The translations under genes were made by a program, and so were the position numbers. DNA of 64,000 nucleotides, from contig OY294067.1 in NCBI GenBank assembly GCA_958510875.1, positions 259,595,736 to 259,659,735 of the forward strand. Direction: 5' to 3'. Positions 12,591 through 24,990 of this stretch are shown here, one piece after another (position 1 is the first letter of the stretch; each line of letters opens with the position of its first letter). This DNA comes from Endomychus coccineus (lineage: Eukaryota; Arthropoda; Insecta; Coleoptera; Endomychidae). The notes under the pieces are model-generated. The model had not been told where the DNA came from and did not search any database. It saw only the letters and a program-made list of their open reading frames with translations.

Positions 12591-12915
12591 ACTCATATGG
12601 TTTAGGGAGTATGAGCGAGGAAGAAGTAGTGTCTTCGTAATCTCATGTATATAGTGCCTTTCCTCTCATTTTAAAAGTCAAGTGTGCTAAATTGTATCAG
12701 GATCGTTAATATCTGCTTTAAAGGATGGGTGGAGAAGAATGGTAGTTTTTTCTTAATCTCATGTAAGCAGTGACTTTCCTCTTGTTTTGAAAATCAAATG
12801 TGCCAAATTTCATCAAGATTTTTACTGCAACTTTAAGCTTGGGGAAGGGGGTGGGGGTAGTTTATCTGAAAATTTCGAAACTTTCATCTTCCAGTGTGCA
12901 AAATTCCATCAAGAT
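12591..12915. repeat. Short degenerate tandem repeat, about 125-bp unit
   Basis: The phrase TCTCATGTA.A.AGTG followed by a TGTGC.AAATT..ATCA.GAT block occurs near 12640-12705 and 12755-12820. A third, partial copy lies at 12885-12915. Copies are diverged, so the repeat is old. It is not coding. Confidence 0.5.
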
Positions 12916-14920
12916 CGTAGTGTAGATTTGTATAAAAATAAGTATTTTTCTTTATATGAATAATTGATTGCTTAAGTAGCTACTTAATGGTATGTAATTT
13001 ATCATATTGATAAAAGGAATAAATACAACACTGTTTTAACTATGTATATTTAAATAATGATTCTTGACGCTTGTATGAATCAACTAAAGCGCGGGATTTC
13101 TTGAACTAATTGTACCTTTGCGCCAAAGTACCTACAATGTTGAACAGATGTGTTTAGGATATATAAAAATATTACTGTTTGTATCAGCTTTTTACATCAT
13201 GTACACAATTTAAGACATAAAGAAGTAGGTAGGAATGAGTAAGTATTTGATCAATTAAATTTTAGCTCAATCGATTATATTATTTACAGACTTATTATCA
13301 CGCGTTACATGAACTATCTAGCTCTTTTATGATAATTAGTTTCTTTAGCTGAGATAATAACATTTTTATAATCGCACTGGTGGTTATAATCAAAAGGGTG
13401 TTTACTATTATTATGTTTTTGTTTTTGGTGTTATAGTTATGGACATACATTGTTTTTTGTAAATATTGTTTATATTTGATGTACTATTAGATTTTGTTTG
13501 TTCTTCCAGTAAACATTTTTTTTTGATAGACATTCATTCCCAGTGTATTACAAACTTCTTTTAAATTTTTGGGACAGTTTTTCAGGTGTGTTTTTGTACA
13601 GCGCAATCTCTAAGGCTGTTTATAATACCTTTTTCATAACTTGTTGGTACGAGTGAATTATCCTAGTTCATTACGAACTTATTCCTTCTTAATGTGTTTA
13701 CTGGACAATTTGCATGAACGAGTGTAGATTTTGCCCAAATCCTTGAAAACAGTCGAATGATACGCAGGTTCACGATTGGATATTGGGGAGTGAGTATGTA
13801 GAAGGGGTAAAGCACAAGAAAACAATCTATGAATTCATTTACTCCATGAATAGCTCGAGCTTCACTGAGCTATTGATTGGTTGTCGACGTTGTAAGCTAT
13901 TTTTATGATGAATTACTGGCGAGGCTCACCTTTGTGTTGCCTGAATAGTTAATAGAAGCAATAGATAACCATTGAAAATACGGTAATTTATAACAGGTGG
14001 AAAAGTTCATATTGAAGTTTGTGTGAGGAAAAGCCATTATTTATTTGTTGTCAGAGGGAAGCTCATGCGTTCATGATTTACAGGAAATGGTGCATCAATT
14101 TGTAAAGAAATATTTATATCTATGTTGATTAAATCTGCTTAACGACATGTTCGAGAAGTTTTTTTGTACACCTTGAACCATGTCATCATTCCCGGGATTG
14201 CGTCAATTGGGCAATGGGTAATCTGCATTGTGGTTATTCTGTGCGTTTATGTGCATGTAGGTGAAGGCTGCAAGTGTGATATTTTTTAGTAGTTATGTAT
14301 TTTTATAATACGTTGATATCTGTTTTTGATTCGGTCCAGTAGTTTGTAAATGATATCAATTCAAAATCCCGAACACATACAAACGTATATACGAGCGGAT
14401 TCATTCTTATTAAGTTATACCACCTAATATTCTCTGACTACATTCATTCATTTTAGAGTCTAAATACTTATTCAGTATGTGATATGAGCAATTTGAATGT
14501 TCAGCCAGTTAGCTCTTGGGATTCTTTGTCTATCGATGGTTTCCTGTTGTACAATTGGGTAAACTTTTAGGATTCGCTTTAGGTACAATTCAACATAATT
14601 TATAAAATCATCAGGCTAAGTTTTAAATAGTATGTTATATGAGAATGGGAAAAGTGACATCAACAGTAAACAATACTGAGATTGCATCGAACTTTTCAGG
14701 GTTAAGAATTTCGGATCTTTTCGGACAACATTTCACGATTTCTCCTCCAAAAATATATACACACATACGGTTGCCAGGAAACAGTGTCAGAGCTATGTAT
14801 AAAAAATCATGGGGAACTTCCTATTATACTCAGATCCTGCGTAATCGCTATTTTGCCCGTCATATGAAATCAGAATTAGTATACACGATTAGATTTATGA
14901 GGTTATTAGAACTTCAGCTT
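12916..14920. other. No gene seen
   Basis: AT-rich, with only short chance ORFs such as 14639-14929, which shows no recognisable domain. Confidence 0.5.
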
Positions 14921-17900
14921 TCCTGTTAGAAAGAAGTAAACGACATGTAGAGCAGCGCTTGCCCATCGAACACACGAGCAACTGTAGCTTCATACCATTC
15001 TGTACTAGAACTACCAGTTCCCAGATCCACTGAGGTGACGTACCTGGTGAGAAAAGTTTCCAGAAGAGAGTCACGTCCAGGTGTACTAGTAGTATACAGA
15101 CCATTATATGTTCTTTTCTGTAGAAGTCGTAGATCGAATTTTTGTACTTTTTGTACTATTTTCTTTCATTCTGTTCATGTCCCCCAATTGCATTTTAATC
15201 AATACGATAATGTTCTCAGGAATGGAAATAAAATAATGTGTCGTTGGGCGAAGGTTTACGAACTCAAAATTGTTAAGAGTGAGTGAGTGTAGCAAACGAA
15301 GTTGTTTCTATAATCGGGTTATATGACAAATGTATGTTCTCTTGCAGCGGCCAAATGTTAAATGCCATCTACTTGAAATTTGATAAGATGCTCGAAATTA
15401 TATGGCATAAAAATTCAATATTGCACTTTAAGCCGTATTCAAGTTATTGAGTAGAGCGGTCCGTCGAACTACTCGACGCCTCTCTCTTTGTTTTCACGCA
15501 CTGTTCGGTACGCTACCTCTCTGCCAATTGTAGAGAGAAATAGTGCTGAAGAATCGAGCTTGCGCAACTAGACAACACAGTCTTTCGTTCAAGATGGTAT
15601 GAACGAAGTCCTCTCTCTTTTTGGCTCATATGGCGCGTTGTTGGTTCCTACATAGCGGTTGACTCCGAATTACAGATTCTACGGCTCGCATTTTTTGGCA
15701 TATGCAAAAGTCAGAGCGAGCGTAGCGAACGAATTCTTTACTTCTTTCGGCTCACTTACTCACTCCATTTTAATCCTTTGAGCATATGCGTAGCATACTG
15801 GCATACCTCCTAGACCTAGTCTATTGATCAAGTCCGATTTGCTTATTATCGAAGTATTGTGTTTAATAACATAATATGGTATTTGGAGAATTGCTGATAT
15901 GGATGTCGAGAAAGTTTAGTGAATAGTTATTACTCTTGACTATTTGAATCACTATACTCAGTTTATACAAAAATGCAGGGGACCAACTCTAAACTTATCG
16001 AAAGTTATTCATTTTTTGTTCGTGAATCGATAGCGACAGATACGTTGCCATAAATCTAGGATATACATTCTCAAATAAATAACAATTTTACCGATACCTT
16101 TAGCGTCAACCAAAACTGCTAGTCTGTAACTTACTACTCAAACTGCCAGTGACATAATATAAATCTAGAACACTGAGTATAGATAACACGGACTCTCGTA
16201 AGCGAATAGCTAGAATCATGCAAGACTATACACGCACCCAAGCAGGCAATGTGAAACAAATCAAAAGCACCTTGCAATAGGCAAGAATGTTTTTGGTTTC
16301 GTCCCTATCGTGATCGATTTAATATTACATCAGAATAATATTTATGATGTGGATGATACAGAAATAGAACCAAACCGATAAATCACCTTATTTATATGAA
16401 AATATAAACTTTTAAAATCGGCTTTGGAAACTACACGTAGTACACAAAAGTTCCATCCAGTGTATAAGGATCCAATTCCTTTCAATATTCAATAGAAACA
16501 CAATTTCACAAAATGAGGTCCTAATCAATATGGAATTTTTGTGCTGAATATCTATCAGATAACTCGAGCTTTATTTTATTATGCTTTCAATATGAGTCAG
16601 TTATCAATAATTGGTGGATACTTCAATTCACATTTCACAATATTTGATTCTTTATCATGAAGTTATTGCATCATTTGAAGTGTTAACCTTCCAGTATTGC
16701 AATAATTCTGCATTGGATTTATGATGACAAGGATAAAAAATGATTTTGTATACAATCATCCTTTACTTTATTTATTTGTAGACTATTTTCTGCTTAGAGT
16801 TCAGTAATTGGGTAACTAATCTGATGATGGGCTGCGAAATACTCAGTTAATTATGATTATCACATTATCATCCAGCAAAGGGATTTTTTTTAATTCAGAC
16901 TAAAAAGTACAGGATGGGTGACCTAGAACGAATTTCTCCACAATAATTATGTCTGTCTAGATTTTATCGGCACCATACGCATCTAACCATATCAACATGC
17001 AATTATACTTATCATAAACTACAATAAGCTCAGAGGCAGTTATGTTCAGCTGAAGCAATTTCATTGAAATAATTGCATGTGTGAAGCGCGTTTCTCCACC
17101 TTTTTCCTCTCCACACTTGGATATCCGAATATCCGAATATCATCGATCATCTGCAAGTGAAGATGTTGATTTCCGAAAATGTTATCAATACTTGAACCAA
17201 ATGAAAGAAATTGCTACTTGCGCAACATTTATCATCACTCTATGCATCAGTGTACCACGTCTTCCGATGTAATCTTCATTAATCTAACATTCTGAGGTGA
17301 TTTCATCAAAGCACAAATAGAGTAGAGATGTGGTTTTGCATTAGACCATTCTGAGATTATACTCATTTAACATCGAGTGGCGACTGCCAATATTTTTCCA
17401 ATTATTTCAAGACTATCTAAAATAGCAGCAAGTCGGACAGGAGACCAACTCACAGAGTACCAAGAGGATGAAGTGAAACTTCCACCGATTTTCTCTGAAT
17501 ATTAACCACATACAGTCTTTATCTCGACCCAGAATAATTCAGATTTTGGTTGACAATCGTGGAAAACGATGAAATCGATCATTTCGAATGTTTCGACCGT
17601 ATCAAACAATTCAACCGTTTCGACAGTTTCGTGCTATCTCACAATATACATTTACGTATGCTTTTTCACTTGAGTTTATAATAATGAACAGTCTGGATGA
17701 TTATTTTGGAACCACTTTTGATCTTCTTGAAAACGGTCAACTTGAAATCTTATGCAATTGTTAGAAATAACAAAATATGAAATTCTTTGCTGTGCAAGTC
17801 TTTGGATTTGAACTCTACAGATGTATGAATAATACAAGTTCATACCGACTATTTCGCTCCCACAACAAATATGTAACGTGTAAATTCCACTTAACGGCTT

Positions 17901-17930
17901 AGAAATGGCCGCTGTAGTACAATCGGTCAA
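14921..17930. other. No gene; GC-richer block at 15.44-15.80 kb
   Basis: The stretch 15440-15800 is clearly richer in G+C than its surroundings and has repeated CTCTCTCT and GAGCGAGCG words. It could be a promoter or leader region or an old repeat; no ORF supports a gene. The rest is AT-rich and unassigned. Confidence 0.4.
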
Positions 17931-18570
17931 CCCCTGTGACGTCAGCTATGCTAGACCGTATATTCTAAGGGTCATGGTTGTTCGGTGTCAGATCCGTAGT
18001 TACCGCTTCTATTTCGAGGTTGTTCTGTGAGACAACGAGACGCTGGAAAGAAAGAGGAAATGGCGTTACTTCTGGTAAGGGATTAAAACTTAGTTTCAAC
18101 GTGACTGGTTGTGGACGGAAGTAAAGTTTGTTTTATTGGAAGGAAAACCCTATCGTGATAGAGGTAAATATCTTTGTAATTCCATTTGATTCATTCACTG
18201 ACTTCAGGAATTAATTTGCCTTCACAGGTGGTATCTGACAGAACAAAGGCTAGTCCTAATTTGTTCAACAATTGTTATGTATTTTGTTCATGTCTGTCTT
18301 CTGAAGACAATAGAACAATAGAGGTTTGAATATTTCGTGATTTCAGGGTTCCTTTTTTTCTGTTTATGTTGTGGAAAATTCAACAAGTGTATTGAGGCTC
18401 TCTTGAGTCTGCTGTGGAGAAGATTACTTAGGAGTCGCTGATTTACTTGTGGTGTACAATCGTGGAAACGATATTACAACTATGGCAGGAGCCCCTACAT
18501 CAAGTAGAAGTATTAACCTATAACCAAGCAAGTACAACATTCAGCTCTCACCAGGTCAGGCTACCGATTT
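17931..18570. other. GC-richer unassigned block
   Basis: Composition shifts upward from about 17930. A short ATG reading frame at 18060 runs straight into GTAAGG, which could be a splice donor, and another ATG at 18483 opens a frame of about a dozen codons. These are weak hints of a leader exon or retroelement LTR/leader. Without a matching downstream exon I make no gene call. Confidence 0.25.
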
Positions 18571-19129
18571 TGGTTTTATGTAACAATTGAAATAATCATT
18601 GAGTATTTGTATATTGAGTAAATTCAACTGTTTTCTTGATTTAATGTTTAAACAATTACCTTCATCCATATTTTCAATTCATTCGCTTCATATCTCATTA
18701 GTATTAGTTCTGTCATAAACTGTATCAATATTAGTATCTCAGTTACTAGTAAATTTCTGGGTACAGGTCTTTTATTTCTTCCTTTCAGGGTAATTTAACC
18801 GGGGGACTTGAGTATTTGTATCCCCTAGTTATATACGTAATTCATTGGTTGGTTAAAATACTCTGGGGCCCGAATTATTAACATCTAAAATTATAACTCA
18901 CGTCCGTCTTCACTGTAGCTGTCGGCAACCAAGTGATAAAATAGAGCTTTTATTTTATCTTTAAGCAAGAATAAATTGTAACCCACAACCAACTTCATAT
19001 TTCAATATGTTCAACAATCTTATAAGATTTCCATCATAAATATTCGAAATTAGGATGTGGTTCTACGCGTAAACTTTACCGGAAGACTTCAAGGTGATAA
19101 AGTATTTACCATAACTCATAAAAGCTCAG

Positions 19130-19804
19130 TTTAATAGTCTTTTTCATAGATTATTGAACGTATATTTGAGCCAGCAAAATTATAACAACGGAGTTGAGAA
19201 ACTTAAGCAAATTTCATTGGACAATGGTTGCCATAAATTTTTGATCGTTAATTTAATGTCTAAACAAAAAAAGAAATTGGAACGTTGCCAACTAACCAAC
19301 TAACCAACTAACCAAATTAGAGCCATTACTTTCAAATACTTCAATAAAATTCAAAAGTTTCACTTATCATTCTTCAGTAATTAATAAATTCCAGTTTTTT
19401 TTCTGAATTTGAAATACAACCAGTTTTTCTGTCAACTGGGAGAACAAACTAAAACACCATTTAGGCAACACCTCTGATAAATATTCGACAAATCCGGGAT
19501 TCACAAAATCAATTGTTAGTCGTGTCCAAAATGCTATGTGGGTCAAACTAGAAGGAACATTTCAACTCGTTATTAGGAACATTTTGCTCATACAAAGAAA
19601 GATAATGGTGAAAAATCAGCAATAGCCGAACATATTTTGAATACAGGCTACACCATTTCTCAAGAAAGTTTAAGACACAGTACAGACAAATATCCAGGTA
19701 ATTTAGAAGGGATGGAAATGTATAAACGAAAAAGCAATTTATTAAATTCAGATTTATCTCCAGCTGAGGGTAACCCTTTGTTTACATTATTATCTCCAAA
19801 ATAG
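19130..19804 (+). pseudogene. Penelope-like element: RT C-terminus, linker and GIY-YIG endonuclease
   Basis: The plus strand encodes the tail of a PLE polyprotein. About 19150-19290 carries the HRLLNV...QISLDNG block that follows the RT domain. Linker sequence, disrupted in frame, runs to about 19490. A GIY-YIG nuclease module begins at 19493 (SGIHKI...CPKCYVGQTRR) and continues through an AEHIL block and an LLNSDLSP...NPLFTLL C-terminus to TAG at 19802-19804. The nuclease frame holds two in-frame TAG codons (after KINC and after STRY), so the copy is inactive. The spaced CxxC before YVGQT is typical of PLE endonucleases. The closest copy in this window is on the minus strand at 56.39-57.0 kb. 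Confidence 0.85.
19288..19315. repeat. Short (CCAACTAA)n simple repeat
   Basis: Three to four direct copies of an 8-bp word lie inside the PLE linker and disrupt its frame. Confidence 0.7.
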
Positions 19805-19848
19805 TATTTGCAGGTTCAAATACATTTTGATCTGTAATTTAGTTTACT

Positions 19849-19885
19849 CTGATGATGGATGGCTACCTGGTAGCCGAAAGGTCCT
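19849..19885 (+). ncRNA. Hammerhead ribozyme-like motif (type B) downstream of PLE endonuclease
   Basis: CTGATGA (19849-19855) is followed, after five unpaired bases, by a 6-bp stem II hairpin GGCTAC-CTG-GTAGCC, directly by GAAA (19876-19879), and then by AGG-T-CCT, which gives a minimal stem III and the U-H pair T-C. Stem I is reduced to about 3 bp (ACT/AGT). It lies 45 bp after the stop codon of the PLE endonuclease, where PLE pseudo-LTR hammerheads are known to occur. The extra bases between core and stem II suggest impaired activity. A homologous copy with a shorter insert is at 57.44-57.48 kb (minus). Confidence 0.65.
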
Positions 19886-19960
19886 CAGTGCTTTAATAGT
19901 ATTATTAGTGGATACGTGTGATTAGTCCTTATCAATAATATCTCATTAGTCTGTAAATTA
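19886..19960 (+). repeat. PLE pseudo-LTR tail
   Basis: The AGTGGATA..GTGATTA...CTTATCAATA stretch after the hammerhead recurs at about 34.75-34.80, 40.60-40.66 and 57.53-57.59 kb. This marks it as a dispersed pseudo-LTR end. Confidence 0.6.
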
Positions 19961-20854
19961 TTTCCAATATATTTTCTGCTCATACAATCATTTACATTTG
20001 ACCCCCACCAGGGTCCGAAAACTATTTTACTGACAAAAGTGAGGGAAGTTACATCATCAATTGACCACAACTTTTTCTGTTTTATTCTGACTTGGATATT
20101 AGATACTTCCATGCGCGGATTTAATTTTAGAATTTCCATAGCTTTGGGGAACATGATTGGCCGGAGATCAGCTTGTGCTCATATTTAGGAAAAATTCGTT
20201 ATCCATTTCTTCCAAGAGCTGAAAATAGAATCGGCGAATTTCAAATGTATCGTAAAAATCTGAACGCATCTTTATCAGTGGTAAGAATGAAATGGCCCGT
20301 TGGATGAAGTCTGTATCTAAATGCGCGTGTGAATCAATACTTGTCACACGCATGCACGCATGTACTTCAGATAAAATATAGATTGCCTTTCGACATAGGA
20401 AATTTCACAATCTTCATGAATAGATATCAATTTATATATTTCCTACGGGCTGCTGAATTATTGAAATGTCATGGGAGGGAGTTGAATTATTGTTTCGAAT
20501 AAGTAATTAACTTCTGTGTAATCAGTTCCTGGATTCTGAGAATTTTGAATCAATGCCGTGTGAACCACAAACAACATACATATAAGGCAAAGAACTCTTG
20601 CTCAAGTTTCGAATTAATTTCATCATTAATCATTTAGAAGAATGTGACTTGCCAGAGGACGTTGAAACCACACATCTCTCAAATTTTGAGAAGAATATTC
20701 ATTTATATATCTATGATTTCGGCGTTTACCTAGTGTAAATTCATAATATTTCGGAAGTTGGAGAATAAAACTCAAATTTTACACAAAACTTTCAACATTT
20801 AATTTAAAAATGCTGACAAATTGTTTCACCACACTGTGGCATTTTTTTACTTAA
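19961..20854. other. No gene called
   Basis: Two minus-strand ORFs (19885-20154 and 20168-20353) adjoin the PLE and are of unusual coherence, but I recognise no family. They may be transposon coding fragments. Confidence 0.3.
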
Positions 20855-21166
20855 CCTTTAAGTAAAGATAATTTTCATTTGGAATTAAACAGAATCATAG
20901 ATATTGCCAAAAATAACGGTTATAATGTCAAGCTAATTAAAAAAATACTCCAAAATGAACTCAATAAAAAAGCCTTAAACGTAATTTATCCGCAGATTAA
21001 TAATAATACCAAATCAAATTTCACACGTTTAACATATTTAGGTAAACATTCACTAAACATATCTCAATTCCTTAAAAAACAGAATAAAAACGCCGCCTTT
21101 AAAACAACAAACAATCTATGCTCGTATGTTAATAACATTATTTTAAACATTTCTTCGACTATGTAA
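20855..21166 (+). pseudogene. Penelope-like element RT C-terminal/linker fragment, second family
   Basis: One open frame, bounded upstream by TAA at 20852-20854 and downstream by a stop after ISSTM, encodes PLSKDNF...ELNRIIDIAKNNGYNV, then YLGKHSLNISQFLKKQNKNA and AFKTTNNLCSYV. This order (PLS...ELN.I..IA..NGYN, then I..FLKK.N...AFKT.N.L) is the PLE region between RT and endonuclease. The sequence differs from the copy at 19.13 kb, so it is another PLE family. The RT core and endonuclease are absent, so it is a truncated fragment. A tetranucleotide repeat follows within 50 bp. Confidence 0.7.
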
Positions 21167-21211
21167 ATAATTATAATGTAAGTTATAATGATTTTCGCTA
21201 ATAAATATCTT

Positions 21212-21236
21212 TCTATCTATCTATCTATCTATCTAT
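21212..21236. repeat. (TCTA)n microsatellite
   Basis: About six TCTA units directly follow an AATAAATATCTT stretch. This is the usual look of a retroelement 3' tail joined to simple sequence. Confidence 0.9.
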
Positions 21237-21239
21237 AAG

Positions 21240-21520
21240 CAGGAGACGCTCAAAACTGGTGCTAGGACTTTTCACAGGACACTGTTATCTGAATAAACAT
21301 CTACACACATTGGGATTGTTGAAGACCCAGCTTGTAGTAGATGTGGAGAAGCCGATGAAACTGCCTCTCACATCCTAGCAGAATGAACAGCACTGGCTCC
21401 TCTCAGGCTACAACACCTCGGCAGAACACATATGCCGCTTGAAGTCATAAGAGATATCAGTTCATGCAAAATCTTAATTTTCGGCACTGCGTTGAATAGT
21501 CCTTTATTACAAATTACCCT
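21240..21520 (+). pseudogene. Non-LTR retrotransposon ORF2 C-terminal fragment
   Basis: Conceptual translation across frame breaks gives the post-RNase H tail common to I/Jockey-superfamily elements: a LTGHC.LNKHLHT-like block, a CxxCxxxxETASHIL zinc-knuckle-like block, and LGRTHMPLEVI near 21425. An in-frame TGA interrupts it after LAE. It is closely related to the tail at 28.3-28.6 kb. Confidence 0.8.
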
Positions 21521-21649
21521 TCTAGACACAAAAATCGTAAATATTGGAGAAAAAGTTTATACCATGGTAGGCTTTGATTTTTTTATAGTGCCACATATAA
21601 ATGTTAGTTTTATACACTATGTCGTTAAAAATGGAGTTTATCAATGAAG

Positions 21650-23940
21650 GATTTTTTGTTTTTTGTATTTCTGTTTCTAAGCATCGTCCAAATTATAGTT
21701 GTTGTTCTGTAATATCCTTCTGATAGGTAAATAATATCTTTCTGATTGGCAAAGTCTTAAGTTCCACCTTCAGTTGCATTAGTAGGCTTGGTACACAAGT
21801 CAATGAAAACGACATAAAGGTTAAGCACAAAAATACTAATATGTACATTCATATTAAGATTAGAGAACTTCACGATTTATGGGATTTTTGTAAAAAACTT
21901 TTAACGATTAGTTAGCGGTAACATACCATACAAAGGTTGTTCCATTTCATCAGTGCATAAAATCAATGTGTTAATGTTGAAGGATATCGCCATGCACTGT
22001 GTTACCTGCAAATCAGAATGAACTTTCAAAAACTCGCATATTCTATCACAGGGTTTGAAACCTGTAACCTGTTATCGGAAATCAAGATCCTGGAATTTCC
22101 AATTTTACGGGGACCATATAGACTCACATACACGTAGTGTAGTTGGAAATATCCCACGAAAAGAAGAAAGCGAAGAGAGAGAAATTTATTGGCAGGCCTC
22201 AGTATAATGTGAGCTTCCGTTGAAAATTGATTCTCGTAAATTGTAAGTAACTCAAATCTCACAAAATAGCGAACCAAACTATCTAGATCAAATTTTCAGC
22301 GAATTCAATTTCATATTGGAACGAAATTACACAACGGAAGATAACCTGAAAACCGTTTTATGGATTAAATATTGTATTATAATATCATGTTCACGTAGGT
22401 ATATTGATAGTCTTTGGGACACACACACGCAACGTCAGACCTAATAATGTTGATTATGTATTTGATAATTTATAATTTGTTGAGAGTCATGTAAAAGAAC
22501 ATGATTGGTTGATAAGCAAGAGGTATCCTTATGTTTATATCACGGTTCAGCATGGAATATTTTGAGGATTATCTATATTTCGTTCATTAAATTGCTTTCC
22601 ACAATAGAGTTCCCAAAGATTGCGTATTAAATATCTTCAATATAGTATTATTGACTGTTATCAATCGATCACTGACTTCCCTCACTTTTGTATAGAAGAT
22701 AGCTTTCGGAACCTTCTGTGGGTCATATGTAGGAACAGAAAATACATTTGGAATGATTTTGAAACAGCTAAGGAGTGACGTCAAATTGTGTATGTTCCAT
22801 TGAAATTGCATTCAAATGGCCTCTACTTAATGTATTTTACACTGACACCTGCTGTCATGCTGAGATTCGGAATTATTCACACTCATAATATTATAGCCTC
22901 ATTCCATACCTGCTGCCACATGAGCTACCAACATTCTCCACAGAGTAAGCTGTATATAGACTACAGCACTAGATAGAAGACGCAGTACAATAATATAGAC
23001 TGTGACGTCTAATCGCTGACATCACTTGAATCTTAAAATGAGAATTAGAACTAGAGTTCCATTTGTGAAACTGAAGATAGATGTCAATAACAGCATTTGA
23101 AACGAGGCTATCACTCCCAAAAGCGGTATAGTTCCTATTTTCAACACTTTGGAGCAATCTACAAATATTCAAATCCGTACGACTAGTGGGAATGGCGCGA
23201 TAGTGTCCACAGTTTTTTCGCACATACGCATTCGCAGACATCATGTCAAAAATAGTCTACATCGATTCAAAAATGCTCGAAACGGATATATTCGCGAAAG
23301 GCTGGTTAAATGTTATTGGTCGAGTCACAATACTTCTCTTATACTATGTCGTGATGCATAATATTTTAAAATTCAATCTGAGAAAATTTTGGGAATATTG
23401 CAGTTGGTTTTCTAGACAATGTGGTCAAAATGCAAGTGTTTTATAAAAAAACTGATTTGAAGAAAATCAATTCCACTTTTTGACAAACAATGGCGGCGAT
23501 AAAAAGAGTGTCGTACATTTTCTTATTCGAGACTCTACGCAACAGAAGCCCTAGTTTCTTCCTAAGCCTCTTGAATTATTGATGTATATGTCGAATACAT
23601 ATAAATTTATTGAAACCAAATCCTAAAATTGAATAAAAACCACAGGAAAAATGATAACCTCTACATCCAATAAAAGTAAAGATAAGCTCGTGACTTAAGG
23701 ACTACTTTATTTCTTCTTATGAAGTTGCGAATGTTGAGAAATCTGCTCATTCATAATCCAATTATACTAACCCATCTATTGCGACAGTAGATTAGTAAGC
23801 ACAAATCAAGCTCAAGAAAGGGGGGCCTGTCTCTCGAAACTGCAAGCTCTGACGTTCAGAACTATCATCGGAGGCTCAGAACTACTCCTTCAAAGGTTTT
23901 TATAACACAAAGAGAGGACTGAATTATAGCAGGGCCTCAA
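21650..23940. other. No gene seen
   Basis: Several ORFs of 60-90 codons overlap on both strands without recognisable domains. No repeats were found. Confidence 0.45.
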
Positions 23941-23949
23941 CTGATACAC

Positions 23950-24480
23950 CAGTATGAAGAGAGAGAAGAGAGTCGGGTCATTTCGATATTAGAGGCTATG
24001 AGGTGGCAGACTGAGTGATTGGGAACGCTGCGCCGCAGATTCGCGCCGTTCCAGAACTGGTAACATTCATACGTCGTATTTGAGGGAGTGTGTCCATAAA
24101 TCTATCCAGAGCAAACATCGAAATTACTGGATCGAGCTGAAGGGGATAAAGGTAGGCAAAAGCTCTTCTGTGGAACAGGAACCCAGGGAAGCAAGGGTCA
24201 CATTGAGCCCAAAAACACCATAGGCGGGAGGTTAGGTAACTCAGCGTACATGAGGACCTGGAGTATACCACCAAGTGAAGATGGTTTACCATCTGAGCCG
24301 AAAATGTAGGTTATTTGAGAAGGGGGGAAGAAACACTGCTTATATCCTAATGAGCTGCGAGGTTGTGACAAACCTCAGGTGGAGCAATTTCAGAGCAGTA
24401 ACCTTGGACCCAGAAATCATAAAGCTCTCCTCCGCGCTTGTGGTGCTAGATTTTCGTTAAAGGAATGGCACCATAGAATA
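23950..24480 (+). pseudogene. Degraded non-LTR retrotransposon 3' part
   Basis: The plus strand from about 24275 encodes CRLFEKGGRNTAYILMSCEV followed by TNLRWSNF and TLDPEIIKL. This matches the C-terminal CxxC...ETA.HIL.EC...LR...G..TLDP pattern of I/Jockey-superfamily ORF2 proteins after RNase H. Sequence back to about 23950 has matching composition but is broken by stops and frameshifts. The minus-strand ORF at 23996-24292 is a shadow. Confidence 0.65.
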
Positions 24481-24990
24481 GAGGTAAGGGTTATAAAGAA
24501 ACTGGGATGAGTTCAGAATCTAGGTAAAACCCGATTTAAAAAAATCCAGTTTAGTGATAATGCTCATGGTGCTGATGGTTACCGAATAACTTGAAATGCC
24601 TTCCGGAATTTGCTATATATCTGTTATGACATTCACGAAGGTCTTGAACCTATTTGGGAAAAAAACTATTCGCTTACCGTTCAACAAGTACGGGGGTTTC
24701 AATTAGATAAATCGAATTTAGGAAAAAACTAGGGCAGATCCAATTTTGGGATATACATGTTTCTCATAAGGCTGAAAGTCCACATAGCCACTGATTAACC
24801 AAAAGTACTAAGTACGAATAGCTGAGGAAATTAGAGGAAAAATAGTAGGTATATTGACAACATTTTGGACTTCCGTTCATGAAAATATGTTTTTCTTTGA
24901 ATTATCTGAGAATTTCAACAATGAGCAATGTAATATAATATTGATAGCTATCAATATAGTTCAATAAACGGGACACTTGATAACTAAGTT

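Noticed and set aside
16812..16848. CTGATGA followed by GCGAAAT near 16821-16839, another hammerhead candidate
   Set aside because: Only 8 bases separate the core from GAAA, too few for a stem II hairpin, and stem III is absent.
18060..18080. ATG frame running into GTAAGG as a possible first coding exon
   Set aside because: Only five codons, no downstream exon in frame and no family match, so it cannot be supported.
20168..20353. Minus ORF with a DSHAHLD stretch reminiscent of TatD nucleases
   Set aside because: The motif is seven residues in a 61-codon ORF with no other TatD feature, so it is probably coincidence.
23996..24292. 98-codon minus ORF
   Set aside because: It overlaps the non-LTR tail on the plus strand and shows no domain of its own.
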